A DNA stretch of 64,000 bases from Clostridiales bacterium (GTDB taxonomy: Bacteria > Bacillota > Clostridia > Lachnospirales > CAG-274), in NCBI GenBank assembly GCA_021204175.1, contig JAJPZT010000054.1, positions 1 to 64,000 of the forward strand, in the 5' to 3' direction. Both the position numbers and the translations under genes were made by a program. Below are positions 45,802 through 55,595 of the stretch, piece by piece (position 1 is the stretch's first letter; each line of letters starts with the position of its first letter). Under the pieces are notes generated by a model. The model was given only the letters and a program-made list of their open reading frames with translations. It was not told the DNA's origin and did no database searches.

Positions 45802-48435
45802 TCAGTCTTTACTGTTATACTCAGCAGTATCATTATATTCGCTGTCATACCCGGCAGCATCCTCATATTCATTGAGATATTCGGCACTGTTCCACATAAA
45901 CGTATCGTATGTATTTTTAACGGCATTGTCAAAGTCGGCTTCTAAACCGGGAGCCAGTGCTTCATTTTCACCTTTAAAGAGAATGTCACTTATTATATTT
46001 AAACATTTTCTGCCGTTTTCACTGTCAGCTTCTATACCCCTGAGTTTGGGCATAACCTTGTGAACGAGAGCCTCTTCAAAGCTCTCACGAAGACGGCGCT
46101 CACGTTCTTTTTCACTGCCGCCGTTAAAAGCTTTTATAACAAAAGGATGGTTTGCCATATAGTTTTCGACAGACTGCCATACTCTGTGACCTAATGCTTT
46201 TCCCACATAACTCATGGCTTCATTTATTTTTTCAAGTCCCAGCTTGTATTTTTCAAGGCCTTTTTCAAAATCTGCATTGTTTACTGCCGTGTTTTTCAGC
46301 CATTCTTGCCAAAGCTCTTTTTTAAGCATATATGAGTCAGGTTCATTTTCGGTGGATGTACGTCTTATAAATTTTTTCGGTCTTGGGAAACTTATTAAAT
46401 TTCCTCTGTCAAGAACCTTGTCCGAAAGAGATTTTGTTGTTTCGTCTTCATTCATTGTTCCTACCCAGAGTATATTTTCGGAAAGCTCTAAGGGATACTT
46501 GTCCATTCCGGCACCCATATCTATTTCAACATTTACTCCTTCATTTGTGTTTCTTCTTCTTTCGAGCTTGCTGAGCATATCGCTGAAATAAAGCTCAACA
46601 TGGGCAAGATTCATTTCATCCAAAAGTATGAGAAACATTGAGTCGGAAAGATTCGACTCTTGGTTTTCGGCATCATCATTTTCATTAAACTGAACCATTG
46701 CTCTGAGAAGCGTTGTAGCATTAAATCTGTTGTCAACGGAGTTAAAATATCCGAATAAAGACTGGGGACTGTCCCAATCGGGCTGAACTGCCATAGAAAG
46801 AAAGTATAAGCCTCCGAATCTGCTGTAATACTCCGGAAGAAGAGACTTGCCTGTTCCGCTGACACCTGCCAAAACCGTAAGAGGCGACCAGTCGGCTGTT
46901 TTTAAAGCAGTGTGGAATGAATAAAGCAGTCTCTTGTTAAACTTTATTCCCGAATTGCTGCACTTTTTCCAAATTCCGTTAAGCCACTCAATCTCATCTT
47001 TGAAAGTAAGGTCGAATTCTCTTTTTTTATGAAAAGGCTTTTTAATGGCATCAAGCCTTGCGGAAATTTCTTTCGGCTGTTCATACAGACTTTTAAATCT
47101 GTTTACTTCATCGCTGTATCTTTCAATTTGCACTTTTTTTATATCTATCAACCGATTCAGATCTTTAATCTGATCCTGCGCTTCGGCAAGCCTGCGGGTG
47201 TTTAAAAGCCATTTATTTTCCTGAACTCTTAAATCCGCAAGCTCTGCTGTTACATTATTATACTCTTCCGTAAGACTGTCATAATCTTCAGCTTTGGCCT
47301 TGGCCTCTATATATTGTTCATTTGTGGGAAGACTTGAAATTTTATCCTTTAAATTTCGGATATCTTCTTTATATAGGTCAATATCCTTTAAAAGCTCTTC
47401 CGTTGTTTTTCCGTTGGCTTCTCTTTCTGTCTGTACATAGCTGCTGAGTCTGTTATTTGCAGTGTTGAGCTTTTTATTAAGGTTTTCAATAATTTTATCT
47501 TTGTTTTTCGACTCATTTTTGACGGCCTCGGTTGCCCTTTGAATGTCTCTGTCCCTGCTTGAATTTTGTTCGTTTATTGTTTCCTCAAAAAATTTCCGCT
47601 CGGCACAGATATTTTCTCTTTCATGTTCAAGCTCCTTAATTTTTTGCTCCAATTCAATCCTTTCTGTTCTGTTTTCCTCAGAAAGCTTTTTAATTTCCTT
47701 TTTTTCAGCTTCAAGTAAAGCTCTTTCATTATCCATTTTATCCTTATGCTGTTTTATCATTGCCGCTATATTGCCGTCGGCTTTTATTTTTTCTGCTTTA
47801 TAATAATCGTCGGCTTCTTTTACAACGGCTTTGATTTTATTTGTTTTGCATTGTTTCAGTTCCTTATCAATCTTGTCTCTGGCTTTACTCTTGGCTTTTT
47901 CAAGATCAGCTATATCTTTTTCAAGGCTTTCTTTGCACTCTTTAAGAGCACTGAGGGCTTTTTTGTTCTGTTCATAAAAACCGTTTTCGGCATTTGTTTC
48001 ACGCTTTATTATTTCCCTCTCCCGGCTTATAAGATCGTTGTTTTGGCTGTCAAGCTGTTTTTGATAATTGTCTAAAGAGATTTTTATATTGTCTGCATCT
48101 GCTGCTTTTTGATTTACAGCCTTTTCTTTATCCGCCAAAGTATTTTCTCTGTCTGTTACAACATTTTCTCTGTCTGTTACATCCTGTTCTCTTTTCGCCA
48201 AAGCCATCTCCTTTTCTTCGGCTTTTTCGCTTCTGAGCAAAATTTCCTCTTGGGTTAAAAAAAGCTTGAGCTCTTCGTTATTCTTAAATTTTTCCTCAAT
48301 ACGCTGCAGAACATCCTCGTCTGCATCAATTTTTTGCGGTGCTCTGTTTCTCAAACTATTCGGAACAGGTTTCCTTTCGGGAATGAGCGGACCTCTTGAA
48401 CCATTATGATTGTTTCTCTTATTAGGTTTTGCCAT
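45802..48435 (-). CDS. McrB-like AAA+ NTPase with long N-terminal coiled coil
   Basis: 877 aa; heptad-rich first ~480 aa, Walker A VLAGVSGTGKSLLPEYYS, FLILLDEMNLAHVELYFSDMLSKLE, VGTMNEDETT. Confidence 0.85.
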   Translation of the reverse strand: MAKPNKRNNHNGSRGPLIPERKPVPNSLRNRAPQKIDADEDVLQRIEEKFKNNEELKLFLTQEEILLRSEKAEEKEMALAKREQDVTDRENVVTDRENTLADKEKAVNQKAADADNIKISLDNYQKQLDSQNNDLISREREIIKRETNAENGFYEQNKKALSALKECKESLEKDIADLEKAKSKARDKIDKELKQCKTNKIKAVVKEADDYYKAEKIKADGNIAAMIKQHKDKMDNERALLEAEKKEIKKLSEENRTERIELEQKIKELEHERENICAERKFFEETINEQNSSRDRDIQRATEAVKNESKNKDKIIENLNKKLNTANNRLSSYVQTEREANGKTTEELLKDIDLYKEDIRNLKDKISSLPTNEQYIEAKAKAEDYDSLTEEYNNVTAELADLRVQENKWLLNTRRLAEAQDQIKDLNRLIDIKKVQIERYSDEVNRFKSLYEQPKEISARLDAIKKPFHKKREFDLTFKDEIEWLNGIWKKCSNSGIKFNKRLLYSFHTALKTADWSPLTVLAGVSGTGKSLLPEYYSRFGGLYFLSMAVQPDWDSPQSLFGYFNSVDNRFNATTLLRAMVQFNENDDAENQESNLSDSMFLILLDEMNLAHVELYFSDMLSKLERRRNTNEGVNVEIDMGAGMDKYPLELSENILWVGTMNEDETTKSLSDKVLDRGNLISFPRPKKFIRRTSTENEPDSYMLKKELWQEWLKNTAVNNADFEKGLEKYKLGLEKINEAMSYVGKALGHRVWQSVENYMANHPFVIKAFNGGSEKERERRLRESFEEALVHKVMPKLRGIEADSENGRKCLNIISDILFKGENEALAPGLEADFDNAVKNTYDTFMWNSAEYLNEYEDAAGYDSEYNDTAEYNSKD
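48141..48192 (-). repeat. In-frame short tandem repeat in coiled coil (VTDRENV/VTDRENT)
   Basis: TTTTCTCTGTCTGTTACA repeated twice on the plus strand. Confidence 0.7.
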
Positions 48436-48475
48436 GTGTTATACCTCCTGTTAAATATCATTTATGACGGACAGC

Positions 48476-49507
48476 TTAAAGCTTTTTTTCAGCCATAAGG
48501 CATATAAGCCCTTTTATGACTGCTTCGGCATTGTTTTTAAGATAGTCCAATTTTTTGCTGTTATAATCGATATATCCGTTGTGTGCTCTCAAAACGGAAG
48601 TGCTGTTTATTACATTTATAAGCTCCGGAACAGCTGCTGCGGTTTCCGGCAGGAGAGAATCCTCACGGTTTTTCTCCGAAAAATACCAACAGTAAAATAA
48701 TGTGTTCAGAGTCCCTTTATTATAATTTACAAAGGTGTCACTGAGCTTTCTCAAATCATAATAAGGTAATTTACTCACATTAAAACCGTCTTTCTGCATC
48801 ATCAAAAGATAGTTTTGGGCAGCTTCCTTATCATTATAGCTTTTTACCGAAGAAGCTGCTTCCGCAGTAAGTCTTTTGCTGCATAAATGTTTAAAGAGTG
48901 CTTCTAAGACTGCCGATACCCTTAAAGGATAACAGTTTCCCTCAGCTAAAATTTCTTTTTCCAGTTCCGCCAGCTTCTTTACCGCTGTTTTGTATCTTGA
49001 AGCATCCGGCATATATTTTTGGGTTACGAAGCTTTCCGCATTCTTTAAACGCTTAATTTCATTTAAGTTTATAATTTCTCCGCTTTCAGTGTCAAAACGT
49101 CCTTCATCTTTAATATTAAAGCTTATATTATCCAAAAGAATATGTGCCATATACATATTTTGGTAATGAAGTCCCTTTACGCTTTCAAAATTATACTCTA
49201 TTTCATTGCCGTGTACCGCATCATTTCTTAAGGCTTCAAGCTTGCTGAGAAGTGTGATAATATTGGGCATCTTCCGGGCAAGTCTGAAAAAAGGATGTTC
49301 GTTATATGAAAATGATGCAAGCATACAAGCGGCAAACAGGGCATTCAGCTCACCTGAATTTTCGGCATTATTTATACTTCCTTTTTTTACTGCAAAAAAT
49401 TTCTTATTAATCCCCTCGCTGTTCTCAAAACCATATCTGAGAGATGCCGAACAAAGCTTTTCGGAATTGTCGGAAGGGGAGGCTGTCAGTATGTCTGTAT
49501 TATACAC
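48476..49507 (-). CDS. HEPN-domain-like protein (probable RNase); likely begins upstream in another frame
   Basis: 343 aa; LRNDAVHG gives an Rx4H HEPN motif at ~49211-49228. The frame is open upstream to the 3' end of the neighbouring gene with no usable start. Confidence 0.65.
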   Translation of the reverse strand: MYNTDILTASPSDNSEKLCSASLRYGFENSEGINKKFFAVKKGSINNAENSGELNALFAACMLASFSYNEHPFFRLARKMPNIITLLSKLEALRNDAVHGNEIEYNFESVKGLHYQNMYMAHILLDNISFNIKDEGRFDTESGEIINLNEIKRLKNAESFVTQKYMPDASRYKTAVKKLAELEKEILAEGNCYPLRVSAVLEALFKHLCSKRLTAEAASSVKSYNDKEAAQNYLLMMQKDGFNVSKLPYYDLRKLSDTFVNYNKGTLNTLFYCWYFSEKNREDSLLPETAAAVPELINVINSTSVLRAHNGYIDYNSKKLDYLKNNAEAVIKGLICLMAEKKL

Positions 49508-49620
49508 GCTGTATTTTTTCAGTACCTCCGCAAGAATTGCCGCTGCCAGATTATAGCTGTCCGTAACAAAATCGTTTATATCATTTTGTATGCTGTCCCA
49601 GTTAGCGGCTGCATTGTTTT

Positions 49621-50676
49621 TTATTTTGCCTTGAATTTGATTATACCTGTGTTCATTTTTTTCAACAAATCAAAAACAAAGGGATATCTTGTTATATTTT
49701 CGGAAAGCCTTTTTATAATTTTATTTCCGAAAGCGTGATAAGCATTTTTGGTTTGTTCGCTTTGCTTTTCGGTCAAAGCGTAGACCTGTTTATAAAGACC
49801 GTTTATGACCTTGCTTAAAGTTTCGTTTTCCGCTTTTTTCGATGCCTTTAAAACATCCTCTGTAATTTGGGGAGAAAGACCTGTTCCAAATGGATAGCAA
49901 AGCTGTAAGCGGCTTCTGTTTATTAAATCTTCTGTGGGTAAAAACATATATGCAGCGGTATAAACATATCTTTTTTCACCCAAAATACAAACCTTTTCAA
50001 TATTCGGCGGTAATGACATACTGTTTTCTCTGTCATCTGTTTCATCGTGAATTAAACGGCGGCTTCTTTTTTTATGTTTTTGACATATTTTTAAAACATC
50101 TGTTTCAGTCAGCTTTATATAGTTTTCTTCATTATCCGTATGAACAATAAAACCGGTTTCGACTTGGGGAGAAGCTGTCGATTCATCTGTATAAAACCGA
50201 ATCCAGCTGCGGTTTCTCCGGTCAGTTGAAACAATATTCAGTTCACTGTCGGCAACAAAGGCATCCGCAAAGCAATTTGAAACATAATTGAAAAAAACCC
50301 AGCCTATTTTAATATCATAGTCAGTGCCGTTATATTTTAAGACCTGTTCACCCTCCCTTGTAATTAAACGCCGTTTTGTAATAAGCCCTCTTTCTTCAAG
50401 CTCATTTACTATAAATTCTACAAGGCTTAAATTTAACATAAGCATATCCGCCAGCTGTTCGTCCGATTTAGCCCCGCCTGCAAGAAGCTTAAGTACGGCT
50501 TCACGGAATATATTAAGCTCACTGTCCTTTGGATATGGCACTGACACCTTATATGCACACATAGGTAAAAGCAGCCATCTTTTCTCATATTTGCCCTGTA
50601 TGTATGTTTTGGGATGAGACGGATTTTGATAAATAACTTCGGTTCTTTCATTAAAAAAGTATTTTCCCATAGTCAC
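49621..50676 (-). CDS. Winged-HTH-containing protein of unknown function, N-terminal part of a possible fusion with the HEPN protein
   Basis: 351 aa; KSDEQLADMLMLNLSLVEFIVNELEERGLITKRRLITREG wHTH-like segment; ends at an A7 run. Confidence 0.6.
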   Translation of the reverse strand: MTMGKYFFNERTEVIYQNPSHPKTYIQGKYEKRWLLLPMCAYKVSVPYPKDSELNIFREAVLKLLAGGAKSDEQLADMLMLNLSLVEFIVNELEERGLITKRRLITREGEQVLKYNGTDYDIKIGWVFFNYVSNCFADAFVADSELNIVSTDRRNRSWIRFYTDESTASPQVETGFIVHTDNEENYIKLTETDVLKICQKHKKRSRRLIHDETDDRENSMSLPPNIEKVCILGEKRYVYTAAYMFLPTEDLINRSRLQLCYPFGTGLSPQITEDVLKASKKAENETLSKVINGLYKQVYALTEKQSEQTKNAYHAFGNKIIKRLSENITRYPFVFDLLKKMNTGIIKFKAK

Positions 50677-51273
50677 TCTCCTTACACAGCTTATAATATT
50701 CAGTCAAGGCAGGTATTGCTCTTTCTGCAAGGTTTCCCTTAAGCATGCCGCTGTCGCCTACACAGATCAAAGCTTTTTTCTGTCGGCTCATAGCAACGCA
50801 AAGTCTGTTTTCATACATTAAAAATCCGTATTTTCTCTGCATCAGTTTATTGATGTCGGTTTTTCCGCCTTCTGCTGAAGAATTTGCGTCTTTGGGAAGA
50901 ACATAATTATTTGAGCGAACCATTGAAAGATATACAATGTCAAACTCCATACCCTGAAATGCATCAACCGTACCTATTTTAATAAAATCTCGGCTTTTGT
51001 TTTCTTCGGACAGATAATTTCTGCTTAAAACATAGTTTCCGCTTTCATCTTTTGTAAATATTCCGACTTTCGCCAATGCTTTATATATTTCATTTACCTG
51101 CTCTCTGTAAAAGGTTATTATTCCGTAGTTATAAGTTCTGCCGATACTGCTGTCAAGCATTTTTTTAATATGGGCTGCAATTCTTTCGGCTTCTGCCGGG
51201 CGGCTTTTACTTTTTGAACTTATCTCTTTTCCTGCCTCAGGAGGAACATCATACCATATGCAGGCCTTATTTT
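50651..51273 (-). CDS. UPF1-like SF1 helicase, C-terminal fragment (frameshifted)
   Basis: Frame PGIENKACIWYDVPPEAGKEISSKSKSRPAEAERIAAHIKKMLDSSIG...IGTVDAFQGMEFDIVYLSMVRSN...RLCVAMSRQKKALICVGD; motifs V and VI. Confidence 0.8.
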
Positions 51274-53340
51274 CTATTCCCGGGAGAGACTGAGAAAAAC
51301 TTCCGGATTTTCGATTCCGTTTTCAACCTTTTCGCTTTGACTGTATTTTTCATAGAAATTGTCATTTACAAATTTTCCCAAAACAGGATGCATTCTGAAC
51401 TGTTTATTCAGAGTAATGGTTCTTTTTATGTTGTCGGTCTTTTCCAAAAGCTTAAGTTTGTTGAAAAGGTGTTCGAACATACTTTCCTTTATTTTCTGTT
51501 CAACAACAGTTTTCATATCTCCGGCATTTTCTTTTTCAAGCTCATTTAAAATTTCATTATCAACCATATGGGGCAGCTGTCTGTGGTCGCCTACCAATAT
51601 AATTCTGTCTCTTGCCACAGAAAGGGGGATAAACAAATCAAGGGGGTTGCTTCTGGCAGCTTCATCTATCAAAACATTGTCATAAACAATATTTCCGCCC
51701 TTTGCAGTACTTAATTCATGGCCCATAACCTGTTGGTTTGTAGCCCCGTTTACCGTAGTGTAATCAAGTATAGCTTTTTTTACACCGATCGGGTTTTCTC
51801 TGAGATTTTGCATATACTGTAAAATTGCCAGATCTTCGCCGTCTTTGCTTGCTGCAAGCTGTGACATTAAGTGTTCCGAAATATCGGTTAAAAGCTTTAT
51901 AATTTCATCTGTCTGTGCATTTTTTGTGAATAGGCTGCTTCTGGGCATTATTTTAACCAAAAGCTCCCTTCTTATTTTTTTCAAAAGGTCAAAATCATAT
52001 TTTCGTGTTTTGTCCATTTCTTCAAGACTTTTGACAGCATTATCAAATTTATGGTTGTTTTGATATTTAAGGATAAAAATCGCCGATTTTACAGTCCCGA
52101 TACCGTTATCCGAAAAAGCAGCTTCATTTGTCGGTATTCTTCTTACGGCATGGTTTATTAGGGAGGAAACCGGAGAAGGCGTACCGCTTAAAAGCTGAAG
52201 CTTATATATGCAGCTGTAAAGCCTTTCGCTTAACTCTGTTGAAAGCTTATCGTCAAGCATATCTTCTACGGATTTCAAGATATTCAGAGAGTTGCGGACG
52301 GTTTTTGACGAACAAAGAAAATCGATATAAAGCTTATTATAGTCTTCAAGATATTTCATTCCCGATATATAGGCATATTTTTCATTTAAGTTTGCCAGTT
52401 TATCGTTAATCCAATTTTGAACTGTATTGTCAATATCTATATTATCATCCTCTTTATCCGTATGCCTTTTGCCGAATTTTATTGCGGGCAGACCTAATAT
52501 TTCAATCCTATCCAAAACATTTTGAAGAGCATCATGCTGAAAAGCCGAAACCAGATTTCTGCCGAACATTCCATCGTTATAGTCGGCTTCTTCGTTCAGT
52601 CTTTTTAAAATGGCAGTAATAACAGTTGTTTTGCCTGTTCCCGGAGGGCCTTGAATTAAAGCTATATCCGGGGTGTTAAGAGCCATTTCTATAGCGTCTG
52701 TCTGGTTTCCCGTAGGAGGGCGGAAATTACCGTTTTTATCAGTGAAAATTTCTTTTTCCACAGTTTCACTTAAGGCGGGAATTCGAGTTTTTCTAGGTGT
52801 TGATACACTTTTGCCCTCAAGAATAGCCGCAAGATTGGGCATTGGGCAATTGAGGGTTTCTATATTGCTGCGGGCGGTGTTTCTTCGCTTAAAACGCTTT
52901 TCATCACCATGAACCGACATAAAAATATAACCGGAACTAATGCCGTCTTTATTCAGGTTTTGTGCTTTTTCCGTATTGTAGTTCAAATTAAGCGAAACAC
53001 TGCGCCTGTTTAGGTTTATTTCCACCAATTCTGCATTTAATATGAATTTTTTGTTTTTCTCCAAAAAATTATTAAAGACCTCGGAGTCAACATGCTGTTC
53101 AAAAGGGTTTATAGTTGTTAAAGATAAAATGTCTCCTCTTTTAAACTCTCTTTCAAAAAGTTCAAGCCTTTTTTGATTTCCGTCTGTAATATCAAATCTG
53201 CAGGATGTACCTTCTACTTCAAAGGAACTATACCGCAGAGCCCCTAAATCTATAGCCTTATCTGTTATAAATTTATGCTCCAGTTCATCATACCTCTTCC
53301 ATATATTAATGTATGAATCCGATGTATTTTCTTCTCCCAA
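51274..53340 (-). CDS. UPF1-like SF1 helicase, central part (frameshifted)
   Basis: 688 aa; IQGPPGTGKTTVITAIL, DNVLIDEAARSNPLDLFIPLS, LVGDHRQLPHM, LNKQFRMHPVLGKFVN. Confidence 0.9.
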   Translation of the reverse strand: MGEENTSDSYINIWKRYDELEHKFITDKAIDLGALRYSSFEVEGTSCRFDITDGNQKRLELFEREFKRGDILSLTTINPFEQHVDSEVFNNFLEKNKKFILNAELVEINLNRRSVSLNLNYNTEKAQNLNKDGISSGYIFMSVHGDEKRFKRRNTARSNIETLNCPMPNLAAILEGKSVSTPRKTRIPALSETVEKEIFTDKNGNFRPPTGNQTDAIEMALNTPDIALIQGPPGTGKTTVITAILKRLNEEADYNDGMFGRNLVSAFQHDALQNVLDRIEILGLPAIKFGKRHTDKEDDNIDIDNTVQNWINDKLANLNEKYAYISGMKYLEDYNKLYIDFLCSSKTVRNSLNILKSVEDMLDDKLSTELSERLYSCIYKLQLLSGTPSPVSSLINHAVRRIPTNEAAFSDNGIGTVKSAIFILKYQNNHKFDNAVKSLEEMDKTRKYDFDLLKKIRRELLVKIMPRSSLFTKNAQTDEIIKLLTDISEHLMSQLAASKDGEDLAILQYMQNLRENPIGVKKAILDYTTVNGATNQQVMGHELSTAKGGNIVYDNVLIDEAARSNPLDLFIPLSVARDRIILVGDHRQLPHMVDNEILNELEKENAGDMKTVVEQKIKESMFEHLFNKLKLLEKTDNIKRTITLNKQFRMHPVLGKFVNDNFYEKYSQSEKVENGIENPEVFLSLSRE

Positions 53341-53426
53341 AATAAGTTTGACTTCTTCCCGAGCAGCCTCTTTTTCGTCAGTAAAATTCAGTCCTTTTAC
53401 AAGTATGAATTTGTAATCCTCTTTTT

Positions 53427-54035
53427 TTATTGATTTTGTGATTTTTTCGGCTGAATAATATTCCTTGTCAAACTCATTTGTTTTTTACATATGTGTATAT
53501 AACAGTTACTTCCGGCTATGACAAAGCTGTCAAATTCTTTTTTCCTGTCAGATCTCATATGAAGCCCCACAACGGCGAAGCTGACGTCTCCTGATTTATA
53601 AAGACCGATTTCTCTCAAATCTTCAATAGGATTTCCGAAATTTTTTATTTGAACCTGAGCCTTAAAGCTTTTGGTTAAAAAATCATCTGTTATATTTACG
53701 GAATAATTCAAAATTTTTCTTTCCGGAAACGTCTTTATTAAAACCTGTATTGTTTTGTCCTTATGGATGATAACCTCCGTCAGCTTCGGCAAGCCGCTGT
53801 TTATAATATTATTTATAACTCTGCCGTTTATTTTGTCTGCCGGTTCTGTCAAAATAAACTGTTCTTCATCAAGCTCAGAGGCTACAATAAAAGAGTTTTT
53901 TATTTCGGCAATTCTTACAGCGGTATTTGCCGGAAAATGAATTTTTTTATTGTCCTTTTTATGCTGATAGGTTTCAATTTCTTTAAGTTCTGCTATATTT
54001 TCCGAACAACAGTGTCTGACCTCGTGTAAATTCAT
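53427..54035 (-). CDS. N-terminal domain of the same helicase (frameshifted)
   Basis: 202 aa; after a -1 shift at A6 (53481-53486) the frame reads TNEFDKEYYSAEKITKSIKKEDYKFILVKGLNFTDEKEAAREEVKLILGEENTSD into the central ORF. Confidence 0.7.
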   Translation of the reverse strand: MNLHEVRHCCSENIAELKEIETYQHKKDNKKIHFPANTAVRIAEIKNSFIVASELDEEQFILTEPADKINGRVINNIINSGLPKLTEVIIHKDKTIQVLIKTFPERKILNYSVNITDDFLTKSFKAQVQIKNFGNPIEDLREIGLYKSGDVSFAVVGLHMRSDRKKEFDSFVIAGSNCYIHICKKQMSLTRNIIQPKKSQNQ

Positions 54036-54052
54036 CTGTTCACCTCCCCTGT

Positions 54053-55588
54053 TTATATAATATTAAATCTAATGTGACGGGTCGTAAAACTTTTATATAT
54101 ATCCTCTTCATCCTCCTCGTCAGGCTTAAACAAAGGCATGGAAAGAGTAAGATTATTTATATTATTATCAAACTTTTTAATATCCTCCGGGCCTAATTCA
54201 CCGTAGGAGGTTTTGAGACCCGTCAGTGTTATAACTTTATCGGAAAGGTTTCTTATGGAAAATGTACCCTTCTCAATTTTTATTTCTATTGTCTTTTCGG
54301 TTTTTTCTGAAGGAAGAATTTCAGAGGTGTCGTAATTATAAAGATAATATACTCCGTCTGCCGTATCAAAAAACTTTCGGCAAACATTAACCTCACCGAG
54401 GTTTTTAAAACTTTCTGCCGAAATCTTTTCAACAGAGTAATTTCCGCTGTTATTAAATTCTTCAGTAAGCTTGTTCTCGGCTTCTATTATTTCTTCAATA
54501 GGATATACATCTTTTATGCGGACAAGCAAAAGTTTTTCTCTTTTTAGACCGTGATTGCAGAAAGGACAGTCTGAGTCGACTTTCCTGACAAAAAAAGTAT
54601 TGCCGCAATAGCTGCATTTTGCCGTAAGCCCGGAGGCCAGTTTTAAAGCCTTATACCATTCATATATTTTGGGTCTGCTTTTTGGGTTGTGCCTGCCCTC
54701 ATAACTGAATGTTTTTCTAAAAAGCTCATATAAGTCTTTAGTAAAAACCATCTCATGCGGAAAACCCGTATAACACCTGTTTGAATCGTCCTCCGGGTCA
54801 AATATCCAGGGAAGCTCGCCTTTTTCCGCAAGATCGGCATTGTCAGTTTCATCATCGTCCCAGCCGGCTTCGCAGTCTGTTATCATTTCTCCGCAAAAAG
54901 GTGAATTAAGGGTTAAAATTTCATGGGCTAAAACTGCAAAGGAATAAACATCACTTTCAAGTGTGTTTATTTCTCCCTTAACAACTTCAGGAGCGCCATA
55001 ACCGGGAGTAAATATTATTTTATTTACGTCATATCTGTATCTCATATTGTCTGCGTCAATAAGCCACACTTCGGCAAAGTTTAAATCCTTAGAGACGAAA
55101 ATATTTTCCGGAGACAAATCGGCATATACGGCTGAACGATAATACAGCTTTGTATAAATTTCCGCTAAATTTGTCAGCAGTTCAAGTCTGTGACGCAAAC
55201 CTCCTGTTTCGCAGTAAAATTTTGCGGGGTTTTCATGGGGGTTTTTAAAATCTTTTATATATTGTTTTATGGGAATCATTTCAGTCAAAAATCTCATTAC
55301 ATAGCCGCAGAACGGCTTTTCAAGCATATATTCCGGCTTGGCAATATGTATATGATCGGGGATGCCGAGTATTCTGACTTCGTCGATAATTTCATTTTTA
55401 TATTTTTCGTACGCTTTTTCGTTTACAATAGGTTCTCCCGTAACAGGATTGACTCTCATTTTTACAATTATATTTGGGTCTTTGGTTTTCCAAACAGCCC
55501 CCTGACCGCCGCTGCCGATTTCCGCTTCAAGATAATGTTTATTTCCGATTTCATCAACCACAAAATTTAAAATCTTATTTTCTTCCAT
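54053..55588 (-). CDS. Protein kinase-like (TerY-P triad kinase) with zinc ribbon
   Basis: 511 aa; IGSGGQGAVWKTKD, AVYADLSPENIFVSKD, WLIDADNMRY, zinc ribbon CSYCGNTFFVRKVDSDCPFC. Confidence 0.88.
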   Translation of the reverse strand: MEENKILNFVVDEIGNKHYLEAEIGSGGQGAVWKTKDPNIIVKMRVNPVTGEPIVNEKAYEKYKNEIIDEVRILGIPDHIHIAKPEYMLEKPFCGYVMRFLTEMIPIKQYIKDFKNPHENPAKFYCETGGLRHRLELLTNLAEIYTKLYYRSAVYADLSPENIFVSKDLNFAEVWLIDADNMRYRYDVNKIIFTPGYGAPEVVKGEINTLESDVYSFAVLAHEILTLNSPFCGEMITDCEAGWDDDETDNADLAEKGELPWIFDPEDDSNRCYTGFPHEMVFTKDLYELFRKTFSYEGRHNPKSRPKIYEWYKALKLASGLTAKCSYCGNTFFVRKVDSDCPFCNHGLKREKLLLVRIKDVYPIEEIIEAENKLTEEFNNSGNYSVEKISAESFKNLGEVNVCRKFFDTADGVYYLYNYDTSEILPSEKTEKTIEIKIEKGTFSIRNLSDKVITLTGLKTSYGELGPEDIKKFDNNINNLTLSMPLFKPDEEDEEDIYKSFTTRHIRFNII

Positions 55589-55595
55589 ATTTCAC

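Noticed and set aside
46214-46591. 125-aa and 63-aa Ser/Phe-rich ORFs opposite the McrB-like AAA domain
   Set aside because: Typical reverse-strand artefacts of Glu/Lys-rich coding sequence.
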